The notes under the pieces were generated by a model, which was given only the letters and a program-made list of their open reading frames with translations, ran no database searches and was not told the origin of the DNA. Below, piece after piece: positions 49,928 through 59,689 of a stretch of 64,000 bases of DNA. The position numbers and the translations under genes were made by a program. This DNA is from Candidatus Ichthyocystis hellenicum. GTDB taxonomy: Bacteria; Pseudomonadota; Gammaproteobacteria; Burkholderiales; 2013Ark19i. The stretch covers positions 1,753,497-1,817,496 of the forward strand of contig NZ_LN906597.1 in assembly GCF_001460935.1 (NCBI RefSeq), given 5' to 3'. Every line of letters begins with the position of its first letter. Within the stretch, counting starts at the first letter, position 1.

Positions 49928-51281
49928 ATTCAGCATCTACTTACTACTGCGAATTCTAATTACCATTAAATTATTTTAATATCATATATTGTTTAAAGAT
50001 AAACAATATTATTTTATGCATAACTTGTTAATTAATTAGTCTGATAAATATTGAAAGTTATTTTAGGTAAAAAATAGAGATGTATAGTATATCGACTATT
50101 GAAATTTTCGAGGTATTAGCGATGGTGATATCTAATGTTAATTCGTTTAATCAAGTTGACGATGAAGTTAGTAATTCAACGGAATGTACATTAAGTACAA
50201 TAGATGCACAATCTTGTTCCTCGCTTCATTGTATTTCTCAGGATGTTGCAGATGATAGATTTGTGATAAAGTGGGATTTTAGAGCCCTCAAAAAAACAAT
50301 TATTTTTATCTCTAAGTCTCTTATGGTATCATCTGTATTGGGTTATTTTATTGATGGTGTTGCTGGTCAAAAAATGGTTGATAATGTATTTACTGATGAA
50401 AGCTTTGATGAGAAATTTCCATCTGTATTGTTATCTGCATCGCGTGTGTGTGATTTTATCGTGTTAAAATCAAATATTGAAAGAATAAGGGTTGATTACC
50501 CTATGGTATTCGAACAATTAGGTCTTTCTGATTATGATGTAAGAAAAGAACTAATATCTTCATTCGGTAGGGACCGAATTGTAACTTCTAGTGCTTTTTC
50601 AGATAATGAGTTACATGATTCGTTTAGTAGAGTGAGTTATTATTACAATAGTATACGTAATGGGTTACTATCCCAAGGTGTATATTCAGAAGATTATATA
50701 AATTTTTATTATTCCCATGTTGATAATCGTGGCAGGATACATTTTGGTGGTTGCAAAGATTTAAGTAATTTCTTTGTTTTTGAGGAACCGACCAAGGATT
50801 TAGTTTGTCCGTCTCCGTCGATATCTCCATCTGTGCTATCTAAAAAAGGTGCAGAGATGATTTCTATAGCTACAGTATTATTTTTTTCCATGTTATTTTT
50901 ATTATTAGCGTGTTTTCGCCTAAAAAAACGTATTTTTGGTGGATATCCAAGCAAGTCTATAAAAAAAGATAGTCATAGAATAAAAGATCTTGAGTTAGTG
51001 AGGTCTTCAGTTGATTATTTGCCATCTTTACAAATGTCAGATATGGATTCTGGAAGAGAAATTGTGATGTCTAGTATCGAAATTGAGTAATTATAATTGT
51101 CCAGTTGGTTATAATGTACTTATGATCTAAATCAGTAAATTTCTTTCTTAATGCCTATCCACAATTTCATTGTAAGGAAGTAAATATCCTTACTTTGAAT
51201 TTGATGGTAATTATATTAGTGCATTATAATTTTTAATATTTGAGTGTTAGTTAACTGGGACTGAAACAAATATAATTTGCT
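49928..51281. repeat. Right arm of a 1.3-kb inverted duplication
   Basis: Reverse-complement copy of 44733-46070; see that entry for the ends. The arms are separated by about 3.9 kb. Confidence 0.85.
50122..51090 (+). CDS. SFN/FLN-family membrane-anchored protein (member 7; inverted twin of 44911-45876)
   Basis: Function unknown. The start at 50122 (MVISNVNSFN) follows GAGG at a spacing of 8 and matches the twin; an ATG 42 bases upstream extends the frame but has no ribosome site. The 322-residue protein matches the twin almost throughout, with differences near residues 10-30 (an added EVSN after DD) and single substitutions elsewhere. It has the same SRVCDFIVLKSNIERI, GGCKDLSNFF, helix and tail. 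Both frames are intact, so both copies may be under selection. Confidence 0.78.
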   Translation: MVISNVNSFNQVDDEVSNSTECTLSTIDAQSCSSLHCISQDVADDRFVIKWDFRALKKTIIFISKSLMVSSVLGYFIDGVAGQKMVDNVFTDESFDEKFPSVLLSASRVCDFIVLKSNIERIRVDYPMVFEQLGLSDYDVRKELISSFGRDRIVTSSAFSDNELHDSFSRVSYYYNSIRNGLLSQGVYSEDYINFYYSHVDNRGRIHFGGCKDLSNFFVFEEPTKDLVCPSPSISPSVLSKKGAEMISIATVLFFSMLFLLLACFRLKKRIFGGYPSKSIKKDSHRIKDLELVRSSVDYLPSLQMSDMDSGREIVMSSIEIE

Positions 51282-51524
51282 GCTAATTCTAACCCTGTTA
51301 TTTTGGATTTGTTATGAATAATATTATTTGATGATGATACTCAGTACTCAATATTAATATTAACTTGTTCATTTAAAAACTATCGATACCGAATACTACA
51401 TTTGCTAAAATTTTTCTGCTCTACTTAACTTAATTAAGGTTTTGCCATCTGATTGCGATGGTATTGTGTTGTAGTTAGAGCATTTGACTTGTACGCGCCT
51501 AGCTTTAACCGAACTGTAGGTGTT

Positions 51525-51690
51525 GGTAAGGTAATTTTTAATGCCTGTCAAGGGTTAAGTAGTTTTTTAGCTTCTAAGAGTTTTTCATCAACAATTACTC
51601 CTTTGACTACCGATGTTTTAACTTCAGATACAGTATCTGACTCTGATCTACCATCAATAGATGATTTATATAATTCTAATATATTGTTTA
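51525..51690 (+). pseudogene. Relic of a family external domain
   Basis: On the plus strand it reads FNACQGLSSFLASKSFSS followed by a Thr/Ser/Asp-rich stretch, matching the family motif C-x-x-L-x-x-F and stalk. Neither start, signal nor anchor is present. Confidence 0.5.
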
Positions 51691-52484
51691 TATTTAAACA
51701 ATATATGATATAAAAATAATTTAATGATAATTAGAATTCGCAGCAGTAAGTAGATGCAGGTTATTTAATATAATATTATAACTATAACGTTGGTAATTTT
51801 TATTAAAAAATAGGCAATTATATCATTGATACTACAATGAATACCAAGTGCGCAAATATATGCAACATATACTTAAAATAGGCACGATATTAAATAAAGT
51901 TACGTAATTTCATAAGAGTATGAATGCATGAGTATTTTAAGCATAAGCTAATAATTATCATCGATATAAAAACTACTATGTATGTATTATATTTCTGCCA
52001 TATTATTAATTTAGAGCAACTTACATAATGGCAGTAATAATTGCCCTAAAACCACTTTCTGGTTAATGCTCTAAAACAATAAAAATTAAAATAAATTTGC
52101 AACAAATCTAGACTAATTATTAATTAAACATGAACAAAATTTATCATTTGTTAAATTAAAAACACATCATAAAAACTTCTGAATTTAGTACGCCTAATAC
52201 TTTCGTTAATTGTATTTATTTATAACATGAACAGAAATAAAATTAATTATTATTTACACCAGAAAAATATCAATATAATAGCAACACAATTTATACTATC
52301 TAGAACTAAGGATAAAAATCATTAAATACCATAAATACAATCGGTTTAAAAATAACAATAATCACTTCATTAGCCCTAACAATACAACAAACACTGAATC
52401 TAAAACCAACATCATCATCTTTATAGTGCCTAAAAATACACCATAAAACAATCACAGATGGACATTGAGCATCAAAAACATGCT
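51690..52484. repeat. Direct-repeat segment (copy of 45980-46830) ending at a deletion junction
   Basis: Follows 45980-46830 in sequence until aaaaacatgct at 52484, then continues directly with aagacaggatccgtag, which in the other copy lies near 48653. The member-6 gene between those points is absent. Confidence 0.8.
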
Positions 52485-54220
52485 AAGACAGGATCCGTAG
52501 CAATGGTAAAAAATTAAAAACATCACAAGTACTGATATCAATATAAAGCAACGCCAGCAATCAATTTTTTGCCGGCAATATTGAACACTTACTCAATGAA
52601 ACACAATAACAATAAATGACTAATTGAAATTTTATTATCATCATTTATGATTGCGACAGTATCGCTATACTCACTTGTACCTAATATCATAAAACATAAA
52701 CAACAAATAAGTATGATAAAAACATTACCCATGAAAATAGGGCCTATGTTAGAAACTATAATCAATTCTCATTCTAGGCTCCGATATCTTATCCTTCATT
52801 GAATTGACAGTAGCTCTGCACCACCTACTACTCCTACACTTTCCTAAAACAAAATTAACAACAATCCCTAAAAGTAAAATTAACGATAAAAACAATGATG
52901 TAATACCACCATTGGCTCTTTAGTCATTCTATTAAGGTCAAAACTATCGATTATTATATCGTTACCTGGGATCATCCCAATAATATATTTATTAATATCC
53001 TTGCAATATACAGAAGACATATCAAGGTATTTTTATCCTATACCACAGTTCTTATCTGTATTCATGATATTGCGGTGTGTTTCACGAGTTACAGCATTCC
53101 TATTGACAACATAAATTTTAATACTCACATAAAAATATGACTAATTTCCGAATACGGGTCAAGACCATTAAAAACATCTTTAATATATTTTGATGCATTC
53201 TTAAACCTAAAATAATTTAGGTTAGTATAATCATCCACGGACAACGGCAGAGATGGAGTCAAACTTAAACCTGAGCCAATCAACGCATCAAGAAATACTT
53301 TAGTAATATTAACTTTGTCAAAGGGAAAACGAAGTTCTGATGATAAAGTATCGAATCTATCCCTAGCATACATCAAAGAACAAAGTGTCAACTTTAGATC
53401 ACACCATGCTGTTCTCAACCCACTAGAAGAGTCTATCATGCTAAGCATAGATAAAGTAAATATGAGACTTTTAAGTTTTATGATTCCAGATAGTGGTTAG
53501 TGGTGTCCTGATTTAGGTAATTTACATTCTTCTGCATAATGCATAAATAACTGAATAACATTCATCCGATCCTATACCATCATGGCCACATGTATCACCT
53601 AAATCGCACCCACCTGTTAAGCATCTGCTACTAGTTAATGTTAACATTTTTTACCTTTACTATTTAATTTGCACTGCAACCTTATAAGTATTTTTATTTT
53701 ATATGATCTACAATACAACAATTATTAATTATATATTAGTAAAATTAGTAATTATCTCAATCACACAATCTATAATACAAATTGTTATAATTCGCATGAA
53801 ACGTTGCAAATAAATTAAGATAATACGACCCCAAAACATGTTGTCCGGCAATTAAAATATACACAATAATTTATTGATTAAAACTTACAACTTAATTTTG
53901 TTATTCTATATTTAAAGTATGAAAAAATATTATTTTCTAATACAAATAGGCGTAAATTTAGACCGCATTTATAATACAGCAAGACAAAATCATCATAATC
54001 ACTTCTACATTGGCATATTTATTAACCAACATAATGATTAAAATCTATGAATTCATACCACAAAAGTTGAAATATTAATTTGTTAAAGTACGATAATAAT
54101 ACATTAATAATTATTATTAATAAAATTATGAAAGGTATGATCGTGCAATCAATCTGCTAGTATAATCCTTAATTTCAACAACAATATAATCAATTTTTCC
54201 AAAGAAAACTATTGTGTTAA
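52485..54220. repeat. Segmental repeat unit 2
   Basis: Matches unit 1 from its middle (48653) to about 49870, but retains the gene's first half, which unit 1 has lost. At about 54220 it joins a sequence equal to 48290 onwards, the start of unit 3. Confidence 0.75.
52749..53647 (-). pseudogene. Disrupted full-length copy of the 54809-type gene
   Basis: The ATG at 53647 follows AAAGGT and opens MLTLTSSRCLTGGCDLGDTCGHDGIGSDECYSV, then a small insertion near 53540 shifts the frame. The middle is open as MLSMIDSSSGLRTAWCDLKLTLCSLMYARDRFDTL to a stop at 53125, and the C-terminal helix region continues in other frames to 52749. It has the family Cys motif LCSLMYARDRFD. This copy preserves the original start that unit 3 has lost. 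Confidence 0.7.
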
Positions 54221-54808
54221 TCATGAAAAATACAATAAAAACAGTTGAAAGTCACATATTATATTATTATTTTATCATAAACAAAGTAAGCTTATTTTAA
54301 CAGCAACTGCAAACAATAGCTACTTTAAATTACTTAAGTAAAGTAAAAACATTGAGTAACAATTGCCGGGATTAAATACGGGTACAATAAACACATAAGA
54401 TTTAAGATTTTCAAATTATAATTTCTCATAAAATCCTTAAAACTCTAGCCAATTTATTCAACACAGCACATTAAATTATCACGATAATAAATCTAATACC
54501 ACATGGAATAGAAATGATAATATATACTTAATTTTAAGCATACCTTCACAAATAATGATAAAATATAATAACATCGATAACTTCAATACAAGCAAGATAG
54601 GATATGCATCTATGGTAAAAAACTAAAAGCATCACAAGTGCTAATATCAACAGAAAGTGGCGCCAGCAATCAATTTTTGCTGGCATCATCAAACGTTCAC
54701 TCAATGAAATACGAGCACAGTGACTAAATGTTATCCATGGAAATAATACATATGTTAGAATGTTAGAAACGATAACCTATTATCATTCTCCACTCACATA
54801 TCTTACCA
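53651..54808. other. AT-rich flank joining repeat units 2 and 3
   Basis: No gene. The unit junction lies near 54220; the unit-3 hairpin is at 54662-54684. Confidence 0.55.
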
Positions 54809-55707
54809 TCAGACTAGATATTTTCTTGCCCTCAGATCAGATATCTTATCCTTCACTGAATGGATAATAGTCCTCTTACTACTCCCACACTTTCCTAAAA
54901 CAAAATTAACAAACATCCCTAAAAGGAAAATTAACGATAATAACAATGGTATTACCACCATTGGATCTTTAGTTATACTATCAAGGTCAAAATTATCAGT
55001 TATCACATCATTACCTGGAATTGTATCGTTTCCTGTAATTGTACCGTTACATGGAATTATATTGTTGCTTATAATTCTATCGTTACCTGTAGCCGTATCG
55101 ACAATATATTTACTAATATCTTTGCAATATATAGAAGACATATTAAGGAATTCGGATCCTATCCCACAGTTCTTGCGTGTACTCGTGATACGGCGGTATG
55201 CTTCATGAGTTACAGGACAAACACTATAGGCAAGTTTAGTATTTATATAAGGCGTATGCGGTCCAATACTAATAAAAGCAGATCTAACATATCTTGATGC
55301 TTGATCAAACCTAGGATCATTTGGGTTAGTATAATCATCCAGGGACAATGGCAGAGATGGCTTCGAACTTAAACCAGACCAAGTCACCACATCAGTAAAT
55401 ACTTTATCAACATCAACTTTGCGAAATTCGAGAAGGGGTAACCTCTCTTCTGATGATAAAGTACTAAATCTATCCCTAGCATACACCAAGGTGCAAAGTT
55501 TCAACTTTAGAACACACCATGATGTTTTCAGTCCACTAGAAGAATCTATCATGCTAAGCATAGATAAAGGAAATATAAGACTTTTAAGTTTTGTGATTCC
55601 AGATAGTGATAATCCTGATTTAGGTGAGGTACATTCCTCTGCACAAATAACTGAATAACATTCACCCGATACTATGCCATCATGGTCACATGTATCTCCT
55701 AAATCGC
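54221..55707. repeat. Segmental repeat unit 3
   Basis: Begins as a copy of 48290 (acagttgaaagtcacatattatatta) and ends at the breakpoint aaatcgca near 55707. It holds the least damaged copy of the minus-strand gene. Confidence 0.75.
54809..55561 (-). CDS. Membrane-anchored family protein, 5'-truncated by a fusion
   Basis: Function unknown. From the internal ATG at 55561 it gives 250 residues: MLSMIDSSSGLKTSWCVLKLKLCTLVYARDRFSTL with the family Cys motif, an external part, NCGIGSEFLN, repeated GNDTI/GNDVI units, a helix PMVVIPLLLSLIFLLGMFVNFV (about 208-229) and a basic tail. The frame stays open upstream to 55705 and encodes CDLGDTCDHDGIVSGECYSVICAEEC, which matches the start of the unit-2 copy, but its first dozen residues and ribosome site are replaced at 55707 by a piece of another gene. 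It is therefore probably not expressed from its own start. Confidence 0.6.
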   Translation of the reverse strand: MLSMIDSSSGLKTSWCVLKLKLCTLVYARDRFSTLSSEERLPLLEFRKVDVDKVFTDVVTWSGLSSKPSLPLSLDDYTNPNDPRFDQASRYVRSAFISIGPHTPYINTKLAYSVCPVTHEAYRRITSTRKNCGIGSEFLNMSSIYCKDISKYIVDTATGNDRIISNNIIPCNGTITGNDTIPGNDVITDNFDLDSITKDPMVVIPLLLSLIFLLGMFVNFVLGKCGSSKRTIIHSVKDKISDLRARKYLV

Positions 55708-56131
55708 AAAATCATCTACTTTTATCCAAAATATTATTGAATCAACAACTTCAGCGCCAGAAGTTATTAATGAATCAACTTTTGAATCATCTACTTTTAT
55801 CAAAAATATTATCGAATCAACGACTTCTGCACCAGAAATCATTAATACATCAACTTTTATCCAGAATATTATTAATTCAACCCTTGTTGAATCAGGAATT
55901 GTAAACACAACAACTATTAACTCAACATCTTTGGCACCAGAAAAAATAAGTCCATATAATGGTAATAACCGTGTACTTATTGGTACATTAGTGGCTGTAT
56001 TTTTATTTCTTGCTACCGCTATGTGCATTTTTCTAGGATATAGATATCATAGCAGTAAAGTTAATAAACATCACAACAGATCAAACTCTGTAAGAGTTAA
56101 ATTTTCTAGAGAAGAAGCCGTTCTCCTTTAG
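55708..56131 (+). pseudogene. 3' part of a FLGYR-tail family gene
   Basis: From the breakpoint the plus strand is open with a Ser/Thr stalk of repeated STF[IE]xNIIESTTSAPE units, then a helix VLIGTLVAVFLFLATAMCIFLGYRYH and the basic tail SSKVNKHHNRSNSVRVKFSREEAVLL. No start, signal segment or Cys domain precedes it. The helix and tail match the genes at 58493-59401 and 42045-43262. A hairpin follows the stop. The last 66 residues could be made from an ATG at 55931. Confidence 0.65.
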
Positions 56132-56143
56132 GATTAATACCAT

Positions 56144-56168
56144 AGTATGCTATCCTCGATAGCATACT
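56144..56168 (+). terminator. Terminator hairpin
   Basis: AGTATGCTATC and GATAGCATACT pair perfectly around CTC, 12 bases after the preceding stop, followed by TT. Confidence 0.65.
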
Positions 56169-56624
56169 TTATGGCCAGAATAAATTTATAGGCATATTGT
56201 ATTTGATTGTATATCATTATAATTTGTATGTTTTTAAGAATGTTATGTGTTCTTTTGTTGCCTTATTGATTTTATAAAAAATAATATTAATATAATATCT
56301 CATGAAAAATCTAATAATATAAATATGGGACAAAACACGATCTTTTTGTGTTATTAATTACGGGAAATGCAGCATAAAATGTAATATATAAATTTATATT
56401 AGTTATTAGTTGATTTCATTATTTAAATCATTTAACTTGCGAAAGTATTTTCGCGGTGTTAACGTATCATATTCATATTTATAAATTAAATATATTATAA
56501 ATCCAATAAATCATTACTACTTAATATTGAATAAAATTTTACTACATAAGATCAATAATAGCTAACTGTAAGATTAATATTATCATGATAGATTAATTCA
56601 AGTTTATTTTTTACAGGAAAAGAA
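56169..56624. other. AT-rich gene-free stretch
   Basis: No gene recognised; it ends in the ribosome site of the next small frame. Confidence 0.45.
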
Positions 56625-56795
56625 ATGAGCTATGCCAAACTCAAACATTTGTGTTTCTCAAGCATCAGTACATTTTTGGCTGAGGAAAAAACTGAAGATA
56701 CAGAAGCAGACTCTAGCATCAAAAAAGAGACGACAAATCTAAAACCAACTAGCTCATTATTAATTAGCAAACCATCATCTAAGTGGGATTGGTAA
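56625..56795 (+). CDS. Possible 56-residue small protein
   Basis: Unrecognised. ATG follows AGGA at a spacing of 6, giving MSYAKLKHLCFSSISTFLAE, a Glu/Lys/Ser/Thr-rich body and the end SSKWDW. A hairpin (CACGCTAA/TTAGCGTG, 56797-56820) lies directly after the stop. It may be a real small gene, or the displaced start of the pseudogene that follows. Confidence 0.4.
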   Translation: MSYAKLKHLCFSSISTFLAEEKTEDTEADSSIKKETTNLKPTSSLLISKPSSKWDW

Positions 56796-56796
56796 C

Positions 56797-56820
56797 CACG
56801 CTAATAATTTTTTTAGCGTG
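56797..56820 (+). terminator. Hairpin after the small frame
   Basis: CACGCTAA pairs with TTAGCGTG around an 8-base loop, one base after the stop. Confidence 0.5.
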
Positions 56821-56824
56821 TTAA

Positions 56825-57655
56825 AAAGTGCAAGTGGGTACAGATTCGATAATACCATCCTTTCATCTTTATGTAGTCTAGAAGGATCAATGTGTCGATT
56901 AATAAGCATTGAAAAAAGAGACTACACTATTAGGGTTCACAGTATATTAGTAAAATCTTTTGCAAGTTCAAATTCATTATAAAGATTAAGTAAAAAATTA
57001 CATCCTGCTTTACATATTCCTAACACTAATGGCGGAGATTATGAAACAAGAAAAAATATTGTCACTCTACTTAACAGCATGAGTCAATATGTTGATCTAA
57101 AATATCATGAAATTTTAGATGATTACCTTCTTTATTTCGAAGATAAAACTCACCAAGATGTTGGCATTTGCTCTGAAAGCAATGTAGAATTTTGTGATAA
57201 AGATTACAGTATTAGCACTGCCGTTTATGAAAGTTGCTGTAAGACCATATCTTCATATGTATCCCACCTAGTACTACTCTAACTACTATAGCATCAGAAG
57301 TTGTGAATTCAACAACTCAAGCACCAGAAATTATAATGCAGCAACCCTTGAATCCTCAACTTTTATACAGAATGTTATTAATTCGACCCTTATTGAATCA
57401 GGAATTGTAAACACGACAACTATTAACTCGACATCTTTGGCACCAAAAAGAATAATTCCAGATAATGGCAATAACAATGTACTTACTGGTACATTAACAG
57501 CTATATTTTTATTTATTGCTACCGCTACGTGAGTTTTTCTAGGATATAGATTGACGATACTGCAGTAGTGAAATTGATCAACGCCACACTAGCTCAAACT
57601 ATCTGATAGTGAGAGTTAAATTTTATAAAGAAGAAGAAGTTCTTGTTTAGGGATA
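56825..57655 (+). pseudogene. Disrupted copy of the 58493-type gene
   Basis: In translation SASGYRFDNTILSSLCSLEGSMCRLI, then after a stop LHPALHIPNTNGGDYE, then FCDKDYSISTAVYESCC, a shifted Ser/Thr stalk (VVNSTTQAPEI), helix LTGTLTAIFLFIATAT and a tail fragment. These follow the order of the intact gene at 58493-59401 (VSRTLCQIQESVCNLI, FCNENYDIDNPTWKGCC, stalk, FLGYR). At least three frame changes or stops break it. Confidence 0.65.
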
Positions 57656-57664
57656 ACGTCATGG

Positions 57665-57685
57665 TCTGCTATCATAGATAGCAGA
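57665..57685 (+). terminator. Terminator hairpin
   Basis: TCTGCTATC pairs with GATAGCAGA around ATA, just after the pseudogene; same position as the hairpins at 56144 and 59406. Confidence 0.55.
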
Positions 57686-58492
57686 ATTAATTACTAGAAT
57701 CAATGTATAAATTTAATCTCATTATAGAGATACAAAAAATATTTTTATATTTTCAAGATAATAGGTAACTAAACACTACTTTTTAAATAAAAAAACTGGA
57801 TTGTAATTGCTAAAAAGTATTGCGATTATTCCAAATTAAAACTAATATTAAAGACTAGAATCAATTCCTTGCAAAAATCGTATTTTTGATTAAAAAAATT
57901 ATGTGGATGTTGTAATAGTTAGTTAAGTAATTTTATGCTTTTTTATTGGCAATGACATTTATCAATACTATATAACTCCTGTTTATTACATATATATAAT
58001 AATTGAAACTAGTAACTTATATTGTAATAGGAATATCATTTCACACCTATGCCTAAGTCGACCACTAGTAATAGGTCATGTTATTTGGCTTGTATTTTTG
58101 TTTAATTAAAGCTAATCATGAGTAATAATTTTCTTCATGATATTGTGAAACATCTATGACAAAGAAAAATAATAAACATTTTATTTAATGATGCTATGAA
58201 TTTAGAACAATAAAAGAGCAAACTTAACCCGATAGTATAGAGCATAATCAATTATCGCAATGTAATAATGAGGGTTGAATAAGTGTAATTATTATTAATT
58301 AAGATTAAGAACAACACCTGACAACACTATTATATTTTATATTAATTTATTAACATATACTATACATGCTGTGCGATAATTTCCTTCTTATTTATTCAAA
58401 GAAAGTATTTTAGATAAAATTAATAATAAGTCATTAGATGGTATAATTTATAATGCTATCGTTTGGTTGATTTTATTTCCAAAGGAAAAATA
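57686..58492. other. AT-rich gene-free stretch
   Basis: Nothing recognised before the ribosome site of the next gene. Confidence 0.45.
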
Positions 58493-59401
58493 ATGATTCG
58501 CAGATATAGTAATACTGATTTTGATTATACTGATACTAATGCATTTGAGTTGCAAAACCTCGGAGATGGAGAAAGAAGAGGATGTACAAAAATTATAGTC
58601 ACTAAAAATGAAGATAGTTCACAAATAACTATTTTCCATTCTCTTATTAATAATAGATCTCTATCTATTAGATATGTGGCACTAGCACTGTTAATTTTTA
58701 GCATGCCCCAAAATGCAAGTGGATCGCAATTAGGAGATATTGAAGTTTCTCGTACTTTGTGTCAAATACAGGAATCGGTGTGCAATTTGATTAGGGTTAC
58801 TGATTACAACGATTCTTATGTTAGTAAGGTACTTAAATCTTCTTTTGTGGCATACCAAAAAATTATATTAAATAGTAGCAATAGTAATTTCAGTAAGCCC
58901 TGGAAACTACCAACAGATGATTTTAACTTGTCTACTTTGAATAAAATTGTTACTAGTAATATTAATAATTTATGTGTAAGATTAAATGGTTACTCTGGCT
59001 GTAAAGTAGATAGCAATAGTATTTGTGGTTTAATGAGTAATAACGGTAAATTTTGTAACGAAAATTATGATATCGACAATCCCACTTGGAAGGGATGTTG
59101 CAGTAGTATTTTCTCTCACCTATATCACCGAAATTTATTCTTGAAAACAACTATGGCACCAGAAGCACTGACGACAAGTTTTGAATCAGCAACTTTTGCC
59201 TCAACAGAAATTACTAGATTAACCGACAAAGGTATAAGTGCAATTGGTGTTTCATTAATTGCTTTTTTATTTTTCGCTGTTACAATTTTTTCTTTTCTAG
59301 GATACAGAGCTTATAAAAATAACAAAGCTAATTTACATCAACATCTATCACCAGAATCTGATAACATTAAAACTGAGGGAGATGAAGGAAACCTTGTCTA
59401 A
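58493..59401 (+). CDS. Membrane-anchored Cys-rich protein with Ser/Thr stalk and FLGYR tail
   Basis: Function unknown. The start at 58493 (MIRRYSNTDFDYTD) follows AAGGA at a spacing of 6; a TTG upstream is rejected. The 302-residue protein has about 55 polar N-terminal residues, a hydrophobic stretch SIRYVALALLIFSMPQNASGSQ, a Cys-rich external domain (SRTLCQIQESVCNLI; SGCKVDSNSICGLM; KFCNENYDIDNPTWKGCCSS), a short Ser/Thr stalk, a helix ISAIGVSLIAFLFFAVTIF (about 253-271) and the tail FLGYRAYKNNKANLHQHL. Its layout matches the SFN/FLN family although the first ten residues do not. It is the only intact gene of this subfamily seen here. Confidence 0.72.
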   Translation: MIRRYSNTDFDYTDTNAFELQNLGDGERRGCTKIIVTKNEDSSQITIFHSLINNRSLSIRYVALALLIFSMPQNASGSQLGDIEVSRTLCQIQESVCNLIRVTDYNDSYVSKVLKSSFVAYQKIILNSSNSNFSKPWKLPTDDFNLSTLNKIVTSNINNLCVRLNGYSGCKVDSNSICGLMSNNGKFCNENYDIDNPTWKGCCSSIFSHLYHRNLFLKTTMAPEALTTSFESATFASTEITRLTDKGISAIGVSLIAFLFFAVTIFSFLGYRAYKNNKANLHQHLSPESDNIKTEGDEGNLV

Positions 59402-59405
59402 GGTA

Positions 59406-59430
59406 TAGATTAACTATATTAGTTAATCTA
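59406..59430 (+). terminator. Terminator hairpin
   Basis: TAGATTAACT pairs with AGTTAATCTA around ATATT, 4 bases after the stop. Confidence 0.6.
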
Positions 59431-59689
59431 CCTAAATGTCATGTAATTTATGATAATACTTCCCTCTTAGGAATACCCCATCATGTAAATTCAATATATG
59501 AAAAATGGTTACTTACAAAACAATAAAGTTGTTTAAATTGCTCAAAACTATAAGTCGTAGAAGATAGTGAATGTAAATAATTTACATGGTAATCAATGAA
59601 CAAGAAGAAACATTACGTCCAACTAATTTTTCTAGTAGCAGTAGGAAAATGTTGGAATTATATCTCTTCTACTAGTAATTTTTATCATG

